64,000 nucleotides of DNA from the NCBI GenBank assembly GCA_003254885.1, contig QANT01000175.1, positions 62,001-126,000 on the forward strand, in the 5' to 3' direction. The stretch is from Purshia tridentata (Eukaryota; Streptophyta; Magnoliopsida; Rosales; Rosaceae). The notes below the pieces were generated by a model that was not told the origin of the DNA, ran no database searches, and saw only the letters and a program-made list of their open reading frames with translations. The position numbers were made by a program, and so were the translations under genes. This document shows, piece after piece, positions 51,146 to 62,338 of this stretch (position 1 is its first letter; each line of letters opens with the position of its first letter).

Positions 51146-52657
51146 CACCTACTCGATCGATCTCCACATATATACCTTCTCTTTAATTTCTGCCAATTTC
51201 ACATTTTCATATATATTCCTAATACATGTTCAGTGCATGGCATGCTTGATTCAAGTTTATCAAATAAATTTAGGCAGATAAATCATTAACTGATGGACTA
51301 AATTCAAAAGAAAAGAAAAGTTATCCGACTTGTTCAATAAATCTTATGGTTTAATTTATATTATAAGATTTAAATGCGTAGCTATAGATGTGATGGAAGC
51401 CCAATAACATTCCCAGAATTGAAAGAAAATAAAAGGTCTACAACTCAAATTAAAAGGCAGTACGTGCAATATGTAAAGCATGGGAATGCTTGCATCATGT
51501 ATGACTCTCTGCTTTCTTAAGCAGCCACCCAAAAAGAAAAAAACAAATAAATTGTTCCAAATGTCATGAAAGCAGAAAAAGCTTAAAAAAGAGGTTGAGG
51601 AATGCTCCTACACCTTCCTTAGCCTTACAGTGCTCACTGGGGTCCACATACTAACGTGTATCTTCCTCACAATTATTAATTATACACGTGACAATTAAAG
51701 CCTCATGCCAAGAGCCGCTAACACCCAAATCTAAAACTCAAAAAGTCAAAAGTGCACCAAAATTTAATGCAATACAAGTCAACTCAACTTATGACACGCA
51801 GGGTGGAAGTAGCAGGTGCCGGGGCCTAACAAAAAGTTTTTGTTTTTCATATATAGATGCCAAACAAGACGTAAAATTCTAGAAATAATACCTAAATTAT
51901 TTTAAAATTAAAAAAGTACTTGAACATTATTTGACCCAAACAAAAAGGAAATCATGTGTGAACATTATATTTATTTAGGAAGTTTTTAAGGGCAAATTAG
52001 GAAGTTTGAGAAAAAAAGTTGATGATTTAACCAAAAAAAATTGATTAGAGATGTCACATTGGCACATACTGATAATTTCATGTGGTAAATAATAAACAAA
52101 AAAAGTTTGAGTGGTACGAGAAGACACCCCTATAGTCCAGGTGGTATTTGCGTAAAAAAGCCATTTATTTATTATTTACAAAACATAAGAAATAAACTAG
52201 TGTAAGTAATCAATGATAAAAAATAAAAAAATAAACAAAGAAATCAGAGTTGAAAGTTTAAGCAAATAATAATAAAGCTGTATAGCTTGTAACTCAAAAG
52301 AAATACAGATTAAGACTTAGATTCTAGAGTGAAAGCAACCTCGACACACTATAGTCATGCTTGGGTCGGGTGGGATGGAGGTGGTATTTGGGCAGTATTA
52401 TTCTTTTCTGGCATGAAGGAGATGACGTCAGGAAACGAGACCATGCAAATCGAGAGCGATAACTAAAAGCCACATGAAGCGAGTGGAATTTAATTATTTA
52501 CAACGATATTGGACTAGTTGCACTCATGCACCGCAATAATATGAAATTAAACTAGCTAATTATAAATTAACATTAACAATGACGATAGCACTAATTAATT
52601 AGGTAGGTAGCTAGTATGTGGTAGCCTTGTGTATTAATTAGTGGATGGATGGATGGA
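51146..52657. other. Spacer between convergent VIT-like and NAC genes
   Basis: AT-rich spacer with both 3' UTRs. The segment 51830-52160 reads like decayed repeat sequence, but I could not assign a family or find end repeats. No gene is supported. Confidence 0.55.
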
Positions 52658-53325
52658 TCAATATATAAATTGGCAATTACTTATTTCATCAAGATCATCC
52701 AAAGACAAGAACACTTGGTCCAAGCAAGAAAGCTGTGTGGTGCCATCATCATCGTCTTGGTCTTCATTACGCTCATACACGCGACACACAACGTATTCTT
52801 TTGATGTAGTAACAGAAGCAGATGATAGACGATACTCATGCATGATCCAATTGGTTTTGAGGCCTGAATCAAAAGAATTATCAGGTGGAGCTTCTCCAAC
52901 GTAAAACACGTAATATCTTTTCATTCCAACATTGTTGGGGGTAGTTGTTGTAAAAACAGGTTCCTCAATGCCTACTGGCTTCCAATACCCATTACGAGTA
53001 ACCCGAGTTTCATTTTCTGTCCTCCTGCTGTACAAGTACCACTGCTTACCCTCACCCAGAGCCTTACCTAATATTGCATAAATTATTATGAAAAAATGGA
53101 TCATTTGATATAATTAATGAAGCTAGGAAAGTATATATATGTACCATTTAGGTCCCATGGATCATATGGACAGAGATGGAGGTCGGGAATGATGTCTGGA
53201 TGGAAAGGCAAGAGAGTCGCCTTACGCTGCAGGAAATGAACAACCAGCTCTTCGTCTGTCGGCTCAAATCGGAAACCAGGAGGCAGCTGCTCATCATGCT
53301 TCAAATTTGGCTTATTATCTCCCAT
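52658..53325 (-). CDS. NAC104: NAC-domain transcription factor, XND1/NAC104 type
   Basis: Nuclear DNA-binding factor; XND1 in Arabidopsis represses secondary-wall formation and cell death in xylem. Two exons, 53325-53145 and 53067-52658 (591 nt, 196 aa), joined in phase +1. NAC subdomain A is LPPGFRFEPTDEELVVHFLQ at 14-33; later blocks include PDIIPDLHLCPYDPWDLNGK, WYLYSRRT, NGYWKPVGIEEPV, TNWIMHEYRL and VVCRVYER. The protein is short for a NAC factor and ends in an acidic tail with QLSCLDQVFLSLDDLDE. That is the XND1-type tail, whose LSCLD element resembles the LxCxE motif reported to contact retinoblastoma-related protein. The tail makes XND1 the best assignment within the family. Confidence 0.93.
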
Positions 53326-54825
53326 TGCAATCGATGTGCAAACTAAGTTTTAACGGCACATCATATTTATAGCTGCCTACCAAGTTATAAAATTTAAAAG
53401 AAAGAGAGATCCAGAAAGAGATGAAAAGAAAACATAAAAGAAATGAAAAGTAATGAGTGACGTGAAGAAGAAGGTGGCTCTCAATCGCATCACAAAAGGG
53501 CATGAGTTGATGGTTTGAGTTGATGGTTTGAGTGATGATAATGATGATAAAAGTGCCAAGGCGGCGGGCAACGCCTGCCTCACCTCATTCTCTGAATTCA
53601 AGATAGCTACCAATTTATAAGGGTGCTGCTATTTGCACGCTTTTTTTTTTCTTATTATACACCTTTTTCTCATTTCATATCTTTTTTTTCTTTTTAATGT
53701 CTGAATAATATTTTTTTCAGTCCTTAATTAGAGGAGCTCCTCCAACCTTCTCTTACAAGAGCATTTTTAGTTTTGATCTTTTCCTTCTGAATAAATAAAA
53801 AATTAATTTATAAATTGAATAAAAAGATAAAAAAAACATGCATATGTGGTGAGAGGAAGTCGGAGAAACTCCTCCCACTATAACTAAAGAAAGTTTTGTT
53901 CTTAATGCCCACCCCAATGGCATTGGAGGGACATGTACGCTTTTGTGCTGCCAAAAAAAAGAAATAAAAAAGATTTCTTAATTTGTACCGTAAGCACTAA
54001 GTAGCTGCTGCTGCAATATGAGGGGGAGTGGCTGTGCCACATATGAATTATTTAGCTATCTTTCAAATTTATAAACAATTATTTATTTCCTTATTTATAT
54101 ATATGATCATCACACTTCATGCTGAGGTCATGCACCTCTTGTCATCCACGTCGCACACATGAATATGGGTTTGGTCGTGGACCAATTTCAAGTTGGATAT
54201 GCCCCACCTCCCTTCCAACTGTGCCCATACACCAATAATTATTTATCCTAATTATTACAATCTTTAAATAAAGAAACTTCCGACCTTTTTCTGTGCTGCT
54301 CTTAAACAGCATAATAGTCATCAATCTGATTAAAAAAACAAGTAAATAATCATCAATATTAATAGGAAAATTGTGATTATTTTACCGTTACTCGCTTAAA
54401 AAGTGTTAAAGTCGTACAAGTTCTTATAACTAAACAATTTAAAGAAGGATAAATTATAAAAAAAGCCCACGGCAAGACTGAATAATTTAATTCACTTACA
54501 AGTTGTTACGTAAAATGGTATATATTACGATGAGTATAACATTACTGATAAATAAGTCCACACAAGGAAAATTTAAAATAGACAAAAGAAAACTGCTGTC
54601 AGGTTGGACAATAATATCCAACCGAGACGTTTTATCTGAATAGAAGCTTCTTCTCCATTCCATACAAACATATAAGATTTTTTTCTCGGCTAATTTCATT
54701 CGAATCTAATCATATATGTCCGTTAATGCTCACTTTCATCATAAACACGCTACAAGAAAACCATACCATTTTTCATCCAGCAAATTTGACTTCCGCAGAC
54801 CAATACATTGGATCAAGAATCACAG
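53326..54825. other. Spacer upstream of NAC104, downstream of ARC5
   Basis: Contains the NAC gene promoter (plus-strand side) and the ARC5 3' flank. There is a short direct repeat of GTTGATGGTTTGAGT near 53506-53532. Otherwise it is AT-rich sequence with no recognisable gene or element. Confidence 0.55.
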
Positions 54826-57800
54826 TCAACAGGAACCAGAAACGGCAGTAGCATTGCGTTGATGCAAACTAAGCTGCTCATGTAGTGATCTGAATTTATC
54901 CTTCAGCCTCTTGATCTGAGAAGCCAACAACATATCGTTCAAATATGTGTGAGCACAAGTGCAAGTGAGAGAAAGAACCCTTTAACGGGTTTAAGTGGGA
55001 AGAATTATAAAGCATAACTGAATTACCCTTTTAAGCTCAATCTCTACGTCTTGCTTCCGCTGGCCTAATAAGTGTCTCATGTTGGTGATGTCAAAAATAT
55101 TATCCAAGTCATCTTCAAAAGCAGATTTTAAGTCTTCCCTAAGAAGTGCAGGCAATTTATCTACAACAGGCATTAGAAGAAAGCAGTTGAACTGCAAAAC
55201 AATAATGCAAGTTGTTAAGAGAGAAACATGGGTGATATGGTAATACATCCTTGTACGATCAAACAATTAAACAACAAAAACAAAAAACAAAAACAAAGAA
55301 ACCCCAAAACATTAACAAAATAACGCCTGAAACATCGACCAAAACAGCAGGCTACCTATCTCTTCCTCATAATCAGTGTAGCTTAATATATATTGTTGGC
55401 TAATTCTGTAAATACTCAAGAAATTACCAGGCCATGGCAACTATTTCCCAACAGCTTAATATACATTTGGGGCCTAATAGTTGTCCAATATGGTATCAAA
55501 GCCTTGATTTGCAGAAGGTTACTCCAATCTTCATTCCTCACTTCATTATTGGTTCGCAAGGTGTAAAGTGATACTACACCTATATGTTTTTGTCTTTCTA
55601 CATTTCTCTATCTCACCAAGGGCAGGATGGGGGATGCAGGTGATGGAGGGTGTTAGCTTGATATGCATTGTTTGTCAATTCCCTCACAGCTTAGGCTTTT
55701 AGGTTCTACTGGATGTCTAACAATCAGTTCATGTTATTATAGTGAGCTGATTGTAGAAAGACATTCACAAATAAACAATTTATATTACAAACCTTCAACT
55801 CCGCAGAAGCCAAGAAATATTCTCTTATGCCATGAAATATCTGCTGCACCAAAGCATAAACAATCCTTTCAGACGAAGGAGCAAGCCTCCTATTCCAAAG
55901 TGTACTATCCAGAAGATCAGCCAGCTTTGTTTCTGTTGTATGAATAGAAGAAGTAAAGTCAGTGCCAGAGGCTAGATGACTGAGTTTCACGTCTGTCCTT
56001 GACTTGGTGTCCTTCTCATTGGCAACTGACCCAATTGATGAATCTTGGGAGGGACCAGAAGAGACACAACTACCACCCACAGAAACAGTGGCATGTTCTG
56101 TTCCAGCAAACGAGTCTAGAAATTGACGCAACCCAGCCCGATTCTACTAATTAGACATCAAAAGAGAGGTCAGATGAGTGGAGCAAGTAAATTGTATGGA
56201 AAATAATAAATATGGGTTTGTGTTTCTAGAAAAGCTGTTGATAGTCCCAAATTGAAAGAAAATGAATGATGTTAAAATTTCAAGGCTTGAAGGTGCCACA
56301 AATAAATAAGAAACATGGCAAGAAACAAAATAGAGAAAGAATGTGCTGAATGACATACATTAATTCAAGTATAATAAAAAGAAAAAAGGATTAATTCTCA
56401 CTCAAAGTGACGATAGAATGTGCTGAATGACATATATTAAGATCCCAACTAGAACACATACCTAAAGGGCTAGCATAATTCAAGTAAACTGATGCAGGAG
56501 TAAGAAAAATACCGCAGCAGCAGCAAGCAAATAAGATAAAAAGAAAATTATAGGTTATTCAGTGAAAAGAAACTTATTTTAATTGGACTCTTATGTCTCT
56601 TTCATGTTCCTTTTACTAAGTTATTCAAGAGAGTTGAGATCATATTTCTTTTAAGCATTTCTACAGTAAAATTGAGAACTTTTTTAAGGGCTGTAACAGG
56701 TTTTTAGTATTTCGGAAGTTGATTGATTTATCCTAAAAAATCCACAACAGAAGATATTTGTTTTTTCTCAGCCAAAAAGTGAAGAAGTTCTTGTCTGTTC
56801 CAGGTTGTTCAACCTGAAAACCAGCCCCTTTTAACTGTGTTTTGATTTCTATATCTCTCCACGATCCACAAAAACTACCCTCAGATTCCTCATTTATTTT
56901 GTCCGAAATTTATATTATACTTGCACAATCAGATTTGTTTGGCAGATTTTCCTACATAAAAAAAGTAGACCAGTTTGAAATTACAGCATAAACCATGTAG
57001 AAATCCTTTGAAGTCAACTATGATAACCTTATTGTGAAGGGACCAGGTGACATAGCGGGTGGTGCTTAATAAATCCTCCATGCATCTGCAGCAAAAACAT
57101 ACTTAACATATGAGTAGGTATCAATTGAAGGAAACCAGAACATACAAGCATCATATGTAATTTCTTGAGGATTGTATTCCCTTCAAGTCACTTGATGTTT
57201 TATTTTTTAAGAGAAACAGATACTTTTATTAAAGAAATATATCCAAATACATATTGTGGACACCGTGTCCACAGCTAAAGAACCTCTTACACCAAGGAAT
57301 GCCACCCCCCTAAATCAGAACAGTACAAACCTCTAAACTAGCTCATTAACATACAGCAGCTTTCAAATCTATCATGATAGCAGAAAAAGATATCCCCCTA
57401 AAATCTGAAGATACTGATGTCCACAATGCCAACCAAAATCTGATCCTCACCCACTCCTTTATAGTCCTCAAATGACCAAAAAAATTGCTAACACCATGCA
57501 TCCTATAAGATCTTTGCTTTCTTGTTTCTTCTAAAAACCTTATGTTGCTCACAAAGCAAAAGTGTAACAACCCCTGGGAATAACCCAATAGCATTGGCCA
57601 TCTTAAACAGCCTCCACCACAGCTTTAGAGCAAGCAGGCAGCGAAGAAAAACATGATCCACACTCTCTTCCCCTTCTTTACACCAATATGGAGAAAAATA
57701 AAAATAAGGCATCTTTCCTAAATTGGAAGAGTGCGTGAGGCAAGTATAACCTCCCAAATTGCCCCACCTCTCCCAACTCAATTTTGATGACTCAATAGAA

Positions 57801-60800
57801 TAAGGTAATGAAGTTTGTACGAATTTTATTACTCATGATTCTAATGGGAACCCTATTGTTGCAAGAACAAGAACTTAGGACTAAGCAATCTTCTAATGAC
57901 TAAATGTAGAGCTATGAAAGATGGTCTGGAATGAACAGTTAGACACAACTATGAAAAGCTTAAAATGAAAGATAACTCCAACTTATTACAGATAATGTAA
58001 CTGGTTGATCTGCTATGTCGTGGCACCTTACACTATCATTAGAGACCTTTCAAATTTTTTTATCACACATGGATCATGTGGAGGTACACACATCTTTAGA
58101 GAAGTCGGCTCTTCAACAGATGTCCTTGTAACTATTGGACAAACTGTAGAAGATAGGAAATATTGGACATCAACTCTTCAGTACTTAGTTGTAAATTATA
58201 TTAATTTTGAACCCATTGGATCTAGTTTATTTAAGTGAATTTTATTAGCCCCAAAAAAAAAAAAAAAACAGCACCAACAGGGAATTTGCTTAATATATAG
58301 TAAAGACATAAACAGAAAAGTAGTTAGTGGTTTACTTTTCACGACATGCCCTTTCAGTAGATTCTGCAAAGTCATTAAAAGCAGAAGCGACGCGCCTGAG
58401 AAACACCTCATGGCCACTTAAATACTCACCATCTTTCTGTAGGAAGCAAGATAAAAAATGCAAGAATTAAGTGATAAAATTTGAGAAGGTTATATGCACA
58501 CAATTAAAACCACCAATCTACACAAGGATGAAGCCCATACCTGAAGAAGATAAACTGATATAGGAAGTAATCTCTTCAGGATGTGCAAGAGTCTACAACC
58601 TAACTGCACTACAAGTAGAGAAATGTTAATTTTTCCAAAACAAAACGTCTAATAATCGAAAGCACTAAATAAGTTTAGTAACTGAAATCTCAAACTGGAA
58701 TGATGCCTTAGATGCTAGACATACAAGTTTTTTTATTGGGAAACTTATATCCAGCCTAATTTACCATAAAAATATAATTAGAAGTAGCACATAGCACACA
58801 CACATGGACAAACAATCATAAATTTTAAAAATGGTTCAACTTAGCATATGGACCACTAATTACAATATTGAAAAAATGCAGTACAGAAGTTAGAGCACCT
58901 GTTAGGAAAAGAAAAATGGGAAATTACTCTGAGAAATTATTCATCACCTGATGAAGGAAAGGTTCAAATGTATCACGGGCCTTTGCAACAGCTATTACAC
59001 AAGCTGTCCTGATTTTCCAAAAATAAATTTGAAAAAGGAAAGTGATTAGGAGAAAAGGAAACAAACTATTACAGCTTAAAAAAAAATTAAATCAGTATCA
59101 CAAGCATGATTACATCTTAAAATCATAAATACCTTGAGTAGTTTGTGCCATCATGTAAATCTTCCACTCCACATGCATTTACAATTTCTTCCCTTGTAAT
59201 TGGAGGGCATTTTGTTCCTCCAACTACAAAACGAAACTCAGCCATGGCACGATGGTATTGTGCACCCCCATATAGACGCATTCCTGCATTCTACACACAA
59301 AGAATACTCAGTTCTTACATGTATGTATATGAAAGTCTAAGAAGTTTCAAGTCATTATGGGTCCAGAACACAGGAACAAATTTATACATTGCAGCCTAGT
59401 AGAAACTTTTACCTACATGTTAATGTCAGAAACACTTAAAACGGCCTGATTTTCCTCACATTTTATTAATCAGTACCAGAAGTTAAGAAAGCCTGATTCA
59501 GAAATAAAGAAGAAAACAAACGTGCAAGAAATACAGACATCGAAAGACAAAAACAGTTCTAAAGAAAATTTTCAGTCAAAGAATTTTATAGCTTACAGGT
59601 ATAAGCTTGTGAGGGAACTGAAGGCCATCACTACTGACAAATGCCCCTCCATTAGTCCTCTCATCTTGTAGTGTTTCACCTTGAAAAATATATAAACATA
59701 ACTAAAACAGTCAAGGGTCCAACAACACAACATGAAACAAAAAAAAATCTTTAGTGGGGAGTAACCATAAGCTTAAATTCTCTGTGTTAAGCAACATTAA
59801 GATGATTTACCAAATTTATCTGGAGGTGCAACGACCGTTCCTTTTAGTAGCAATGATAACTGAGAAATAAAGCATTTTTTGTCAGTAGAAATAAACAAAA
59901 AATAGAAGCAGCAATCTTAAAGCATTAAGATAACAATGTACAAACACTAAGAAAAAAATTAATCGGAAAACAAAAAAAGAAAGTCTTAGAAGATCATGGA
60001 CCTCTATATTAAGCACAAAATTAATACAAATTAAGCATTATGACTAGTTTACATGACTAATTCACCCCAACAAGTCTGGAAAGAATTCCATTATCCACTT
60101 TCGGCCATACTTAACATGTGGTCTTTGGAGGGGAGATCTCAATGCAGTCCTAAACTTCAGCATTATTGCATGAAGTGGCCATTCGCAAGAATCAAACCCC
60201 TTAAAGTTCTACTACCCACAGATAAGGTACAATACACCACCACGAAAGATTCAGATAATAAAATATTGATAACAATAACATATAACTCCTTGTAAAGGAG
60301 AATGCCTCAACCAAAGAAACCTTCGTCAAGAACAGATCATGAAATACTCTTCCTTTCTCCTTTAGTTTCAATTCATCCAAAGTGCTGCATAAAGAGAAAA
60401 ATACAACATAACCAACCAGTATAAAAGAAAGAAACCAATGAGAATATTTTTAATATAACAGAGACAAAAATAAAATTTACTTAATGGCTATACCCCATTC
60501 CTGATTCATGGTTTTATTGGAGTTAAAGCAAATAAAATGCCATTTGAATACATTCTGTAAATTGCCTAAAAGAACAATGCTCTGTGAGTTCAGTATGGAC
60601 CTGAGTTCTTGATTTATTTCATTCATTTTTCTTGTTGCGCTCCGGTACTCCTTCTCAAGAAGTGGAATGATCAATGGCACATTATCCATATACCTTGCAA
60701 TATATACTTCCAAAACTTTTAGGCATAGGATTACATAAATTATTCTGATCATAATAGGAAAGTACAAATTTTTCTTACCTTTTGTGAAGTAATTCTTCCA

Positions 60801-62338
60801 AAAAGCACCTAAGTTTGCTTACACCAATTCTACTTCTTTCTTGTACTGACAGTGACCGGCCCAATTTTTCCTCTAAGCTTGCAACATCTTCCATCTCTCT
60901 TAATGATATTGCCTGCATTAGAAAATATTACAACTACTCTATGATTCAAGACTAATAAAAATTATGTTATACCAGCATAAACAGAGTCATGTTTCTTATC
61001 AGAAAGAATAAATAGAAAGGACTGGTTACAAAGTGATAATAACACTCAGTGATAAAATGTTGAGAATCATAAATTAATGACAGTGAATGAAATTTAGATT
61101 ATTTATTCTGAAAAAATGAAGACATGATTAGCAAGAATACATACCTGTTTAAACTCGTCATTAGATCTGTAAACCGAATCATGTCCAAAACCAACTCTTC
61201 CAGAGGGCACAGAAGTGAAAAAGGGAGTCTCTCCCAAGATGCAGCCATCAAGCGTACAAGTGGGAGGTGACAGAAATACTTCCACATCTGATGAACGTGC
61301 AAACTGGGGTATTTTGGTATCAAGCTTGGTTGAAACAATTACAGTCCTTGAGAGCTCAGGATCGATCTGTATTTTTTTTTTAAAATTTTTTTTTTTTGAA
61401 AAGAAACAGGATGAGAAAGGCAAAGATTCAAGGTTTCAATGAACACAATGCCTAAAGGTGAAAAGAAGGAAGTTGGCATACTTGCATGACGACCCTTCGT
61501 GTAGTTGCATTACTCCAGTCACTGCAATCTTCAAGACACAATATAATAAACTCTTTATGCTGCATTTTCGCTCGTACTAGTGCCTCGACTGCGCGGGCTT
61601 GACCCTGGTATCAATATAACAACTATCATTATCAATCGATCAATCAATCAAAAAATCCCCATTCCCCATTGCAATTCCAATTAGCCTAAAACTAAAAGTA
61701 CTACTCACTGATAAAGTTGCTTATGCGCAAATCAAGCAATGTGACACATAACTACAACTTTGAAGTAACATAAAACTGAATGCATGGTGTATTATGGAAT
61801 TGACCTGTAATAGTCGATTCTTTGGACCAGGAGCAGGGGCAATAAGTCCTGGAGTGTCAATGATGGTGAGGTTTGGGCAATACTTGTATTGGACTCGAAT
61901 AATGATTTCCTTAGAAGAGAATTGGCAAGGCTCCTTCTCGAGCCTCATGTTTTCAGCTTCGATGTAGGCCTGAATCTGGGGCAGAGACTTCAATGTAAGC
62001 TCATCGTCATTATCAGCAGGGTCATCACGAGAGAGGAGGCGGCAGATAGGGGAGTGGCAGTCGGGGTCGTACTTCATGTAGAGGGTAATGGGGCGGCGGG
62101 TCTTGGTGCCACCACCGACGTGGTTGAACTGGAACCCCATCAGAGCTTCCACCAATGCGCTCTTGCCGTCTGTTTGGTGCCCTACCACCACCACCGCTGG
62201 AGCCTCCAGCTGACTGTCGAATGCTTGCGCCACCCCGTGCAGTTCGTTGTACGCTTCGTACAGCCCACACTGCTCCTCCCATTCCTTACTACTCATCATC
62301 ATGCCTCCTTTCGCCTTTCCCTCCCTCTCACTCTCCAT
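54826..62338 (-). CDS. DRP5B: Dynamin-related protein 5B / ARC5 (plastid division GTPase)
   Basis: Large GTPase that assembles as a cytosolic ring and constricts the chloroplast (and peroxisome) envelope during division. The 16 exons are 62338-61805, 61604-61482, 61366-61145, 60912-60779, 60693-60601, 60384-60321, 59859-59811, 59679-59597, 59290-59133, 59008-58948, 58603-58541, 58436-58336, 57085-57028, 56143-55793, 55191-55027 and 54915-54826 (2349 nt, 782 aa; Arabidopsis ARC5 has 777). GTPase motifs are the P-loop GHQTDGKS (53-60), switch II DTPG (161-164) and TKLD (232-235). The block ALMGFQFNHVGGGTKTRRPI is diagnostic of this subfamily. A middle/PH-like region and a C-terminal GED-like helix (FNCFLLMPVVDKLPALLRED onward) follow. 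All introns are GT-AG. LINE relics lie in the long intron 57086-58335. Confidence 0.97.
57196..57790 (-). mobile_element. 5'-truncated L1-type LINE in an ARC5 intron
   Basis: The minus strand encodes the RVT zinc-finger-like tail (CKEGEESVDHVFLRCLLALK) and the extreme ORF2 C-terminus (EWVRIRFWLALWTSVSSDFR), in two frames. A hairpin TGTGGACA-CCG-TGTCCACA lies at 57255-57273, and then an A-rich tail ends near 57196. Orientation is sense to ARC5. The 5' border is about 57790 and no convincing target duplication was seen. Confidence 0.75.
57990..58273 (+). mobile_element. Possible LINE RNase H-end fragment with poly-A tail
   Basis: A plus-strand frame reads THIFREVGSSTDVLVTIGQT, resembling the end of the RNase H domain found in some plant L1 elements (HxFREGNxVAD). 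It is followed after about 110 bp by a 17-base A run (58254-58270). It lies in the same ARC5 intron as the preceding LINE but in opposite orientation. Boundaries and identity are uncertain. Confidence 0.45.
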
